Assembly (NCBI GenBank): GCA_023142215.1
Contig: JAGLJW010000040.1
Coordinates: forward strand, 1 to 20,625
Length of the DNA stretch: 20,625 bases
Reading direction: 5' to 3'
Source of the DNA: Candidatus Parcubacteria bacterium
GTDB lineage: Bacteria > Patescibacteriota > Patescibacteriia > Patescibacteriales > UBA12075
Each line of letters starts with the position of its first letter. Position 1 is the stretch's first letter. The notes beneath the pieces were generated by a model that was not told the DNA's origin, searched no databases, and saw nothing but the letters and a program-made list of their open reading frames with translations. Positions 1-8,800 of this stretch are shown piece by piece. The position numbers were made by a program, and so were the translations under genes.

Positions 1-22
1 TATTGATTTTGTTGTATATGTT

Positions 23-406
23 TCATTTTTCACAGGTATCAAAATAATCTTGTAATATAATCATGGCAGCTATTTCATCTCTGCTAACTTTTGTTTTTTT
101 ATCACCAACTCTAGCATCAGCTGCTTTTGAAGAAAGTCGTTCGTCAATTTCATGCATTGGAATATTTATTTTTTCTTTAAAATTATTCAAAAAATTTAAA
201 AATTGCTCAGGAACTGGAAATTTAAAATCAGAAATTGAATATGGTATTCCGATTACAATTTCATCAATCATTTCTTTTTTTATGACTTCTAATACATCAT
301 CTAAGTTTTTAACCACACCAAAAGAATTAGCAATTTTTATTTCGTCATTACCAATCGCCAAACCTATTCTTTTTTCGCCCCAATCAATTCCTAAAAAAAT
401 TTTCAT
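23..406 (-). CDS. ruvX: RuvX/YqgF-family Holliday junction resolvase-like protein
   Basis: This 127-aa protein has an RNase H-like fold typical of the YqgF/RuvX family, which is linked to Holliday junction resolution and to pre-16S rRNA processing. The N-terminus shows the family motif GIDWGEKRIGLA (residues 6-17) with the metal-ligand Asp8. A central IVIGIP strand follows, then the HEIDERLSS motif (85-93) with Asp88/Glu89, and a C-terminal DEIAAMIILQDY helix with Asp110. The loop after the central strand lacks the glycine-rich segment usual in the family and is slightly short. It starts with ATG, 10 bp downstream of map, and is probably co-transcribed with it. It ends in TGA, which argues against recoding of UGA here. 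The family call is firm; the choice between resolvase and rRNA-processing roles cannot be made from sequence. Confidence 0.93.
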   Translation of the reverse strand: MKIFLGIDWGEKRIGLAIGNDEIKIANSFGVVKNLDDVLEVIKKEMIDEIVIGIPYSISDFKFPVPEQFLNFLNNFKEKINIPMHEIDERLSSKAADARVGDKKTKVSRDEIAAMIILQDYFDTCEK

Positions 407-416
407 AAAAAATAAA

Positions 417-1199
417 CTACTTCGTAATTACTTCACATCCATTTTCTGTAACTAAAATTGTATGTTCAAAATGAGCACTTAAACTTCCATCCGCTGTAAC
501 AATTGTAAACCCATCGTCTAATACTTCAATCTGCCATCCGCCCATATTTACCATGGGTTCAATAGCTATAACCATTCCTGATTTTAATGTAAAATTTTCC
601 ATTTCACCATTACTAATATCAAAATTTGGAACTTGTGGATCTTCATGGACAGCATATCCAACGCCATGTCCAACTAAATCTCGCACTATTCCGTAACCAT
701 TTGGTTTTACATAATTCTCTACCGCCTTACCAATATCATTCAAAGTATTTCCTTGTTTTACTTGTGCGATTGCACGTTTTAAAGATTCTTTTGTTACTTT
801 TAGTAGTTTTTGAATATTTTCATCTACCTTACCAACTATAACCGTAACTGACATGTCAGTATATCTACCATTTTTTGCAGGCCATTCCATTCCAACATCT
901 ATACCAACAATATCTCCATTTTTTAATTCTCTAGCTGGAATTGCTGGAGCATGAACTATTTCATTGTTAATAGAAGTGCAAAGTGCTGTCGGAAATGGTT
1001 TTGCTTTTTTGTGTGTTTTGTAATACTTAAAAGCTGGCCTACCACCTGCTTTTTTGATAAGCTCACAAGCCAGATTTTCAAGCTGCATTGTATCAACCCC
1101 TGGCTCAACTAAACCTGAAACTTCTCGCAAAACACTAGAAAGAATTTTACCACCTTTACGAAGTAACTTTATGTCATTTTCATTTTTTATTGTTATCAT
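417..1199 (-). CDS. map: Type I methionine aminopeptidase
   Basis: This cytosolic dinuclear metalloprotease removes the initiator methionine from nascent proteins. With the ATG at 1199 the protein is 260 aa. The five metal ligands of the M24 fold are all visible: Asp101 (GIDVG), Asp115 (YTDMSVT), His178 (GHGVG), Glu214 (AIEPM) and Glu245 (FEHTI). His83 in the NEIVHAP motif matches the substrate-binding His. The segment between the two aspartates carries a short insertion (MEWPAKNGRY) compared with the usual spacing. An in-frame TTG at 1205 would add two residues. I prefer the ATG because it gives the normal N-terminus for the family. The gene lies between a pilin-like gene and ruvX in the same direction. 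Confidence 0.95.
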   Translation of the reverse strand: MITIKNENDIKLLRKGGKILSSVLREVSGLVEPGVDTMQLENLACELIKKAGGRPAFKYYKTHKKAKPFPTALCTSINNEIVHAPAIPARELKNGDIVGIDVGMEWPAKNGRYTDMSVTVIVGKVDENIQKLLKVTKESLKRAIAQVKQGNTLNDIGKAVENYVKPNGYGIVRDLVGHGVGYAVHEDPQVPNFDISNGEMENFTLKSGMVIAIEPMVNMGGWQIEVLDDGFTIVTADGSLSAHFEHTILVTENGCEVITK

Positions 1200-1230
1200 A
1201 ATCAATTATAATATTACCCAGATTTCAAAC

Positions 1231-1755
1231 TTATCTTGTTATTTTCATCTCAGGAATTATATCATTTAAACCTTTTTCTACACCACATGCCCCCACTGTA
1301 ATTGCACCTCCTTTATGTTTAACTAAATAATATCCAGTACAACCTAATTCTTTTATGCTTGGATCAAATGGAATATTTAAAATATAACCATGATCAACTA
1401 AATCAGATAAATCAACACAATCAGATTCAAGAACCACAGAACCACCCATACATGTAATATTACAACTTTTAGCAACTCCAATTAAATGTGGTGAGTTATA
1501 AGACAAATCATTAATATTGGATAAATAAGATCCTGCATTATCAACTTGATTTAATTTAATAGCATTGATAATTCTATTCACATTAAGCCATCTTTGAGAA
1601 TTTCTAGATTCCTCAGATCTTGCAACTGGATTCAAGGCCATCAAAATAACTAAAGCTAAAATTAATATAATAGCAATAAAGACTAATAATTCAATTAATG
1701 TAAATCCTTTTTCTTTAAACAAAACATTTTTATAATTAAAGTTTTTTTTAATCAT
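1231..1755 (-). CDS. Type IV pilin-like (prepilin) protein
   Basis: The 174-aa product carries a class III prepilin signal. A short basic leader (MIKKNFNYKNVLFKEKG) is followed by FTLIELLV, so the prepilin peptidase site is predicted between Gly17 and Phe18, with the conserved Glu at mature position 5. A 22-residue hydrophobic helix ends at ALNP, followed by a charged segment and a helix (NRIINAI) typical of pilins from Patescibacteria. The globular part has five cysteines and a GG-containing loop, consistent with disulfides outside the cell. The ATG at 1755 gives the usual leader length. An upstream GTG at 1797 would overlap gpmI and add an unusual extension. No pilus assembly genes (pilB, pilC, pilD) are in the window. 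Whether this is a major pilin or a minor pseudopilin is unknown. Confidence 0.85.
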   Translation of the reverse strand: MIKKNFNYKNVLFKEKGFTLIELLVFIAIILILALVILMALNPVARSEESRNSQRWLNVNRIINAIKLNQVDNAGSYLSNINDLSYNSPHLIGVAKSCNITCMGGSVVLESDCVDLSDLVDHGYILNIPFDPSIKELGCTGYYLVKHKGGAITVGACGVEKGLNDIIPEMKITR

Positions 1756-1780
1756 ACTTATAAATTTATTAATATATTGA

Positions 1781-3361
1781 CTACAATAGGCTAACACCAG
1801 TCATTTCCGTAGGTTTTTCAATATTCATTATTTTTAAAATGGTTGGTGCGATATCCGATAATACTCCTTGCGGTTGCACAAGACTTAAATCATTTCCGAC
1901 TACATTTTGCCAACCGAAATTTCTTCCAATGTATTCTTTCCCAACTATAATAAATGGTACAGGATTTGATGTGTGTTCCTTGTTAATTTGACCTGTTTGC
2001 ATATCAAACATCACATCAGCATTACCATGATCTGCTGTAATCATTGCTACTCCATTTTTTGCTAAGATATTTTTTATTACTCTATCAACACATTCATCTA
2101 AAAATTCAATACCTTCAACGGCCGCTTTAATATTTCCAGTATGACCAACCATGTCTGCATTTGGAAAATTTACAATTATTAAATCATATAAGTCATCATT
2201 AATTGCTTCAACCAATTTATCAGTCACAATAGAAGCCGACATTCTTGGTCTTAAATCATAACTAGCAACAGATGGTGATGGTACTAATATATGTTCTTCT
2301 CCTAGTTCCTTATCTTCATTTCCACCATTGAAGAAATAAGTAACATGCGCATATTTTTCAGTTTCTGAAATACGTAATTGCTTCAATCCAGCTTTAGAAA
2401 CTATTTCACCCAAAGAGCTTTTAATTTCAGAATCCTTAAAAACAACCTCAACAGGTAAACCTTTTTCATATTCAGAAAAACATGCAAAATACAAATTTTT
2501 CAAAAATTTCTTTCGTTTAAATTTATCAAAATCAGGTAAGACAAAAGCTTTGGTAATCTCTCGTGCTCTATCTGGTCTAAAATTATAAAAAATAACAGCA
2601 TCATTATTTTCAATTTTAGCCATCGGCTTCCCGTCTTTCATTATCACAGTAGGTATAAATTCTTCATCATAAATTTTATTATCATAACTTTCACGTAAAG
2701 CACTGACAGGATCTTTGCTTGTATTTCCTTCACCATTCGTAATAGCTAGATAGGCCTTCTCAATTAAATCCCAATTATTATTTCTATCCATTGCATAATA
2801 TCTTCCAGAGATTGAAGCAATATTGCCTATTCCATATTCTGAAATACTACGTTCTACTCCTTTAATAAAATTAATTCCACTATTATATGATACATCACGA
2901 CCATCAAGAATTGCATGAATATAAACGTCTTCAAAGTTGTATTCATGCGCTAATACTAATAAAGCATAAAGATGATCTACTGAAGCATGAACACAACCAT
3001 TAGAAACTACACCCATTAAATGTAATTTTGATTTATTTTTCTTGGCATGTTTAATTGCATTAATTAAAACTTTATTCTTATAAAAATTTCCATCAGAAAT
3101 ATCTTTATTAATTTTTGGCAAATCTTGATAAACAATCCGACCAAGACCAATATTTACATGACCAACCTCACTATTTCCTGCTTCACCCCACGGCAAACCA
3201 ACGGCTTCTCCTGAAGCACGTAAAGTCATTGACGGATACTCTGCAATTAAACGATCAATCACTGGAGTATTTGCTTGCGAAATTGCATTCCCTGTATATG
3301 GCTGATTTATTCCCCATCCATCTAAAATTATTAAAACTACAGGTTTTGGTTTATTATTCAT
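1781..3361 (-). CDS. gpmI: 2,3-bisphosphoglycerate-independent phosphoglycerate mutase, copy 1
   Basis: This 526-aa enzyme should interconvert 3- and 2-phosphoglycerate in glycolysis using two metal ions and a phosphoserine intermediate. Active-site residues known for the family are all visible: Asp14 (ILDGWG), the nucleophile Ser64 (GNSEVGH), His125 (CVHAS), Asp153 and Arg155/Asp156 (LDGRD), Arg187 and Arg193 (GRYYAMDR), Arg262 and Arg265 (FRPDR), Lys336 (ETEKYAH), Asp403 and His407 (DMVGH), Asp444/His445 (TADHG) and His463 (KEHT). The length is normal (about 510-530). The start is ATG at 3361; a TTG nine bases upstream is less likely. It follows a second gpmI with a 34-bp gap. The C-terminal part near residues 475-497 is slightly longer than in copy 2. 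Confidence 0.96.
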   Translation of the reverse strand: MNNKPKPVVLIILDGWGINQPYTGNAISQANTPVIDRLIAEYPSMTLRASGEAVGLPWGEAGNSEVGHVNIGLGRIVYQDLPKINKDISDGNFYKNKVLINAIKHAKKNKSKLHLMGVVSNGCVHASVDHLYALLVLAHEYNFEDVYIHAILDGRDVSYNSGINFIKGVERSISEYGIGNIASISGRYYAMDRNNNWDLIEKAYLAITNGEGNTSKDPVSALRESYDNKIYDEEFIPTVIMKDGKPMAKIENNDAVIFYNFRPDRAREITKAFVLPDFDKFKRKKFLKNLYFACFSEYEKGLPVEVVFKDSEIKSSLGEIVSKAGLKQLRISETEKYAHVTYFFNGGNEDKELGEEHILVPSPSVASYDLRPRMSASIVTDKLVEAINDDLYDLIIVNFPNADMVGHTGNIKAAVEGIEFLDECVDRVIKNILAKNGVAMITADHGNADVMFDMQTGQINKEHTSNPVPFIIVGKEYIGRNFGWQNVVGNDLSLVQPQGVLSDIAPTILKIMNIEKPTEMTGVSLL

Positions 3362-3395
3362 TTTATTCAATTGATTTAATAATCATCATTAACAA

Positions 3396-4943
3396 TTACA
3401 ACAGTAAACTACTACTTTTCATCTCTGCTGGTTGCGTCTTATTTAAAAGTTTAATAATCGTTGGAGCAATATTTGATAAAACTCCATTGTTTTTTAATGA
3501 TAACACACTTTTATTATCTTGAACAATAATAAATGGCACTCTATTTCTTGTATGTTCAGTAAAAATTTCACCTGTTTTTAAATTAATCATTTGTTCAATA
3601 TTTCCATGATCGGCAGTAATAACAATCGTTCCATCAACTCCTAAATATTTCTCAACTATTTTTCCAACACATTTATCCACAATCTCACAACATTCAATAC
3701 CAGCTTCTAAATCTCCTGTATGACCAATCATATCAGGAGCAGCAAGATTTAACAATGTAAAATCATATTTTTTTTCTTTCAAATTTTTAATTACTTTGTT
3801 AGTTAATTTTTCAGAACTCATTCCAGGAACCTTATCATATGATTTTACTTTTGGCGAATTAATCAAAATTTGATCTTCACCTGCTACTTTCCCTGAATAA
3901 CCGCCATTGAAAAAGTATGTTATATGAGCATATTTTTCCGTTTCTGCAATATAACATTGTTTTAAATCAGACAAGGCCATTGGTAAAGTTCCTTCTAAAT
4001 CAATACTTGGATAAGCAGTAATAATATCATTCAAATCTGGACCAAAATCTGTCATCCCAACAAAATAAACATGTTTTAACTTTTTTCCACGCCTAAAAGC
4101 TCCTCTGTTTTTTTTATTAAAATCATCCTGAACAAAAACTTTGGCAAGCTGACGCGTTCTATCACTTCGTAAATTAAAAAAAATAACACTGTCCCTATCT
4201 TTAATTATACCTTCTTTATCAATAATATAAGGTTCAACATATTCATCACTTTCTCCTTTATTGTATGATTCCATTACTGCATCTTTAGCACTTATTGCTT
4301 TTCTTCCTTTTCCTTTAATAAAAACATTAAAAGCTAAATAGGTTCGTTTCCATTCTTTTTTTCTATCCATCGGATAAAATCTCCCCATAACCGAAGCAAT
4401 TTTTTCGTTACCATAAAGCCTTTTTTCTAAATCATCAATTAATTTTAATGAACTATATTTTGGCGAATCTCTACCATCAGTAAAAAGATGCAAAAAAATT
4501 CTTTTTACTTTTTCTTTTCTGCAAAGCTTGAGCAAAGCAAGTAAATGATTAGGGTCACTATGCGGACTTTGACCATTAGAAAGTAAACCCATTAAATGAA
4601 GTGATGAATTCATTTTTTTTACATGCCGAACAGCTCCCGTGAAAGCAGGGTTTTTAAAAAAAGTTTTATCTTGAATACTTTTGCTAATTTTAACAGAATC
4701 TTGCTCAATTATTCTTCCTGCTCCAATATTCATATGCCCAGCTTCAGAATTTCCAACTTGACCTTTTGGTAAACCAACATATTTACCATGTGCATGAAGC
4801 TTAATATTGGGATACTTTTTTAACAGTCCATCTATCACAGGAGTGTTTGCTTGTGTTATAGCATTAGCTCTACCAGCTTTTGCAACACCCCAACCATCTA
4901 AAATTATTAAAATTAATGGTTTAGTTTTTTTAATATTAATCAT
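3396..4943 (-). CDS. gpmI: 2,3-bisphosphoglycerate-independent phosphoglycerate mutase, copy 2
   Basis: This 515-aa paralogue of the next gene also keeps the family active site: Asp16, nucleophile Ser66 (GNSEAGH), Asp156 and Arg158/Asp159 (TDGRD), Arg188 and Arg194 (GRFYPMDR), Arg259 and Arg262 (LRSDR), Lys337 (ETEKYAH), Asp404 and His408 (DMIGH), Asp445/His446 (TADHG) and His464 (TEHT). It departs from the family in the substrate loop. The usual SDGGVHSH-type segment reads SNGQSPHSDPNH, one residue longer, with the likely catalytic His at 128. It also has more lysines than copy 1. Both copies look full length and intact, so this is not a decaying duplicate. Activity of this copy on 3-phosphoglycerate is likely, but a shifted substrate preference is possible. 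Confidence 0.94.
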   Translation of the reverse strand: MINIKKTKPLILIILDGWGVAKAGRANAITQANTPVIDGLLKKYPNIKLHAHGKYVGLPKGQVGNSEAGHMNIGAGRIIEQDSVKISKSIQDKTFFKNPAFTGAVRHVKKMNSSLHLMGLLSNGQSPHSDPNHLLALLKLCRKEKVKRIFLHLFTDGRDSPKYSSLKLIDDLEKRLYGNEKIASVMGRFYPMDRKKEWKRTYLAFNVFIKGKGRKAISAKDAVMESYNKGESDEYVEPYIIDKEGIIKDRDSVIFFNLRSDRTRQLAKVFVQDDFNKKNRGAFRRGKKLKHVYFVGMTDFGPDLNDIITAYPSIDLEGTLPMALSDLKQCYIAETEKYAHITYFFNGGYSGKVAGEDQILINSPKVKSYDKVPGMSSEKLTNKVIKNLKEKKYDFTLLNLAAPDMIGHTGDLEAGIECCEIVDKCVGKIVEKYLGVDGTIVITADHGNIEQMINLKTGEIFTEHTRNRVPFIIVQDNKSVLSLKNNGVLSNIAPTIIKLLNKTQPAEMKSSSLLL

Positions 4944-4989
4944 TATAATTATTTTTTTCTATTTACTTTTTGATTTTAATTCAATAAAA

Positions 4990-5799
4990 TTATTTTATTT
5001 CAGGTATTTCTTTAATTACTGCAAAATCTTTTTGTCTAATTAAACTTTGATAAGCATCTTTTTTGATATTTACAACTATTTTATAAGATCCAATTTGATT
5101 TGCACTAATTTGTGCAATATTATTTTCAAAATTTAAATTCTGTATTTCATTTTGATTTGGATACTTTATCGTTCCATTTATATCTAAATCAGAAACCTCC
5201 GAATTAACTTTAAGATAAATTGTTTCATTTTGCAAAAATACTGATTTTTCTGTTTGGCAATTTATATCTTCGCAAGTTTGAATTTCAGCGCTTAATATTT
5301 TATCTGTTCCTTGAATTTTAATCATTTTTGTTTTTATGCAAATCTCTTGATCTTGTTCTATTACTTTTAATTTTATCTTATAATCTCCCGGCGACAAATT
5401 TTGTTCAACCTTGCTCGAAAACTCTACTTTTTCTGTCTGTCCTGGCTTCATTTCTAATTCTTTAACTTGTCCTAAAGCTGAAAAACTTTTTTCATCTTCT
5501 GACATAAAATAATAAACGACTTGCCATTTTTTTGCTTCTGGAAATGGATTTTTAATAATTGCTGTTATTTTTATTTCTTCATTTGGGTTATACGTTTGCT
5601 TGTCTGTTGATAAAATCACTTCTTTGATTGAGAATATTTCTTGCGGTTTTATTTCTTTTTCTTCTAATTTTTGAATTGGCGTTTCTGCTGTTGATGTTTT
5701 TTCTGTTTTTTCTTTGTTCATAAAATCAACAGCAATAAAAGTTACTGAAACTACTATTAATAAAATTGATAAAATGATAAATATTTTTTTGTTTGGCAT
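4990..5799 (-). CDS. Membrane-anchored protein with Ig-like beta-sandwich domains
   Basis: I do not recognise a named family. The 269-aa protein begins with a basic MPNKK stretch and one hydrophobic helix (about residues 5-25), followed by a lysine/glutamate/threonine-rich linker (27-55). This is the pattern of a protein tethered to the membrane with its body outside. Residues about 56-165 look like a CARDB/NEW3-type beta-sandwich: STDKQTYNPNEEIKITAIIKN, then a GQTEKVEF strand and a SPGDYKIKLKV strand. A second sandwich-like region (170-262) contains CEDINCQTEK, which could form a small disulfide loop. The gene starts 18 bp after the stop of the 1968-aa surface protein and is probably co-transcribed with it, so a partner or chaperone-like role at the surface is an inference from position only. 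Confidence 0.75.
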   Translation of the reverse strand: MPNKKIFIILSILLIVVSVTFIAVDFMNKEKTEKTSTAETPIQKLEEKEIKPQEIFSIKEVILSTDKQTYNPNEEIKITAIIKNPFPEAKKWQVVYYFMSEDEKSFSALGQVKELEMKPGQTEKVEFSSKVEQNLSPGDYKIKLKVIEQDQEICIKTKMIKIQGTDKILSAEIQTCEDINCQTEKSVFLQNETIYLKVNSEVSDLDINGTIKYPNQNEIQNLNFENNIAQISANQIGSYKIVVNIKKDAYQSLIRQKDFAVIKEIPEIK

Positions 5800-5817
5800 A
5801 AAGTTTATATAAAATTA

Positions 5818-8800
5818 TTAATTTACAATTACCCATATAAAAGTTGTAGATATTGCTCCTTTGTCATCAGTTGCTCTAAATTTTGCCTTATATGATCCAG
5901 CTGTACTATAAGTGTGAGTAACTTGTTCAGAATCTGATAAACTACTTAAATCATAAATCCCATCTCCGTCAAAATCCCATTCATTATTCACAACAGTTCC
6001 ATCTTCATCACCGCTATTGCCTATTAGCCAAACAGATTCTCCGCTATTTATATATATTGTCTGCACTCCGCCAAAATCGCCTACTTTATTACCATGACAC
6101 ATAGAACTAGGCAATTCATTAGTGCCACCGCGATAAATTAAATTTAAAGTAGGATCGCCAAATGATATAAAACTGCTCAACACTAATTGATTAAACATTG
6201 CTCCTAAGGATATATTTGGATTATCTCTTAGTATATCAAAAGAGTGATAATAGGCAGGCAAAGCCTCATCACCACGAATAGGAACTACAGCTCCATAATA
6301 TGAAATCCCTCCTTTTCTTAACCAAGTATTGCCAAAAGAACCAGAGCCATTAAATCCTCCTGTTGAACAAGAACCTGCTATACCAAGAGATAAATCCAAA
6401 TAAGGCAAATTTCCTCTCCAAATATGAGCAGGTCCTGATTCACTACCATGGGCAATAAATCTAACAAACTGTCTTTGTTCAAAATGACTTGCATTTAAAT
6501 TATTCCTATGATATAAAAAACTCCAATAATCAATATATTCTTGTTCATTAATAGAATTTCTTAAAATTTCACTTTCACCGCTTGCTTCAGTGTTTGAGGT
6601 AAATGCCAATTCCTTATGCATAACGCCAGGGTATTTATTATTAAATAGTTCTTGAAAAAATATAGATCTATTCACATAAGAAAATGAATCAGCGCTTGTT
6701 ACTCCTGTTATCCTGCCAATAGCACTAATATGATTATCACTTCTCTCCGATCGACCTCTAAATTGCTCAAAAAATCCTGAATAAATCATATCGCGCGTTC
6801 CAATAATAGTTAATATTTTATCATTCAGCGGAAATGGAAACAATTTTTCTATTTCAGTTCCTAAAAAAGGAGAAGATCCGGTAGGAATATCTGCAAAAGT
6901 GGCTGGAATAATAAGCTCATTTTTTGCAGCCGCTAACAAAGATGAAGATAAGGAAATTCTTTGAAACAAATTGTAGATATTGCTTGATTTGTCGGTATCA
7001 TAAGCGCCATAGGCATCAAAATCTTGATAACTATTATTCAAATCATCAATATTTATTAAAATTACTTTATCCGTATTAGTTTTTTGAACATACCATCGTT
7101 GCAACTCTTCTAAACTATAATTAATTTTTGTTCCAGCGTTATTATCAATATAATTTTGCGTAGTCACATCTAAATCGCCAACCGTATAAACAATTTTACC
7201 TTTAATCAAAGATTGATATGACACTAAATTAGCACTATTTACAAAAATAATTGGTGCATTTTTATACGAAGCAAAAACTGCCGCATTATGGCTAGCGTGA
7301 TAATTGTTATAGTCCACTGCTACAATGCTATTAATATTACTCCAATAAGAAGAATAATCTGATGAATTTATATTTGAAACTTTTCCAGCAAGTCCAGCAC
7401 CCGTCTGCGGTGCAGCTACTAATAAATTATTCACCCCTGACAGTGTTGTTCCTATTGTGGTTAAATTACTCGGATTATAAAGCTGTAAAAAATGAATTGC
7501 TGAATCAGTATCAAATGTTGATACAGGATTATTAAAACTAAAATTAAAAGTTACAATTTTTTCTTCCCTAGGAGCTAAAGTTGTACCAAAAAATTGAAAA
7601 GCATTTGCCACTGCCATCCCTTCTTTATAGGCATAATCTTCTAATTTTATATTGGTAAAATTTTTAGTTTCAGTGTTACTGCAATTTTTTATTTTTACAT
7701 TTAAAACAGTTGAACCTCCAACATTAATATTCGTTGGAGTAAAATACTTATCTATAATCAAAATCCCATTAATGCCACCATCACATTTCTTATTAGACCA
7801 AATATATTTTTGTCCACCTATCTGATTGATATTTATATCTGTATAAGGCAAAACCCTAACCGTGCTTCCTGTATCCAATTTAACATTATTTAAATCCAAA
7901 CTATTACTACTTTCCTCGTGATAAACCAGCATCGGATATTTGTTCCCCTGCCAAACAGCTATCGGTGTTAAAGATAAGACATCTTGCCAATTCTTGTGTG
8001 AAATTAGGAAAGCTTCTTTTGCGGAATATTTTGACATATCCTTCGTATTTGTAAAATTTGGTTCTGGATTGACAATTATGTTTATTGCATCTGACTGAGT
8101 GTTGCCATTTTGATCAGTAATAATTAAAGTAATAGTATGATTTCCTTGTGAGAGATTTGTTGTACAAAATTCATCTTTATCCGAAATATTATTGTTGTCA
8201 ATGTTTGAATTCCACTGATAAGCGTAAGGATTAACTCCTCCTGAAACATTAGAAGTAAAACAAATAACACTATCTCCTTCGTAAAAATTGTCTCCAGTGT
8301 TTGGCAAAGCGATATTTGCAATTATTGGATTTGAACTTGCAATTGTTAAATTCATCATTTCTGTTGCTGTTTGTCCTGAACCGTCTTTTACTGTGAAAGT
8401 AATAGTATGGTTTCCGACTGATAAATTATTTATTATAAAATCTTTATCTGTTATTACTTGTCCATTTCTTAATTCACCATCTATGCTTGAATTCCAAATA
8501 TATGTATAAGACCAAATTCCTCCGTCAACACTTGCTTGAAATGAAATATCATCTCCTTGAATATGAGTTGAATTATTAATTGGAGAGTCAATGACGGCAG
8601 TTAAAATTGGCACTGAGTTAATAGTAATATGAACCTGTTTACTCACAGTTATGGGAGTAACTGAACTATCAGTGACTGTTAAAGTGATCGTATGCAGTCC
8701 TTCTGATAAATCGTTTTTTTGAAACCAATCTTTTGGTTCTGTCGCTGGAGTAATATCTCCGTCTTTATCTGACATCCATTGAAACACATAAGGCATTGTT

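Noticed and set aside
63..455. A plus-strand 130-codon frame opposite ruvX.
   Set aside because: The minus-strand RuvX motifs are convincing, and this frame runs past the ruvX start into map without any family signal.
1756..1797. Upstream GTG start for the pilin-like gene overlapping gpmI.
   Set aside because: It would place 14 unusual residues before an already typical prepilin leader; the ATG at 1755 fits the family better.
3396..4943. The second gpmI as a pseudogene left from duplication.
   Set aside because: It is full length, has no frameshift or internal stop, and keeps the Ser nucleophile and all visible metal ligands.
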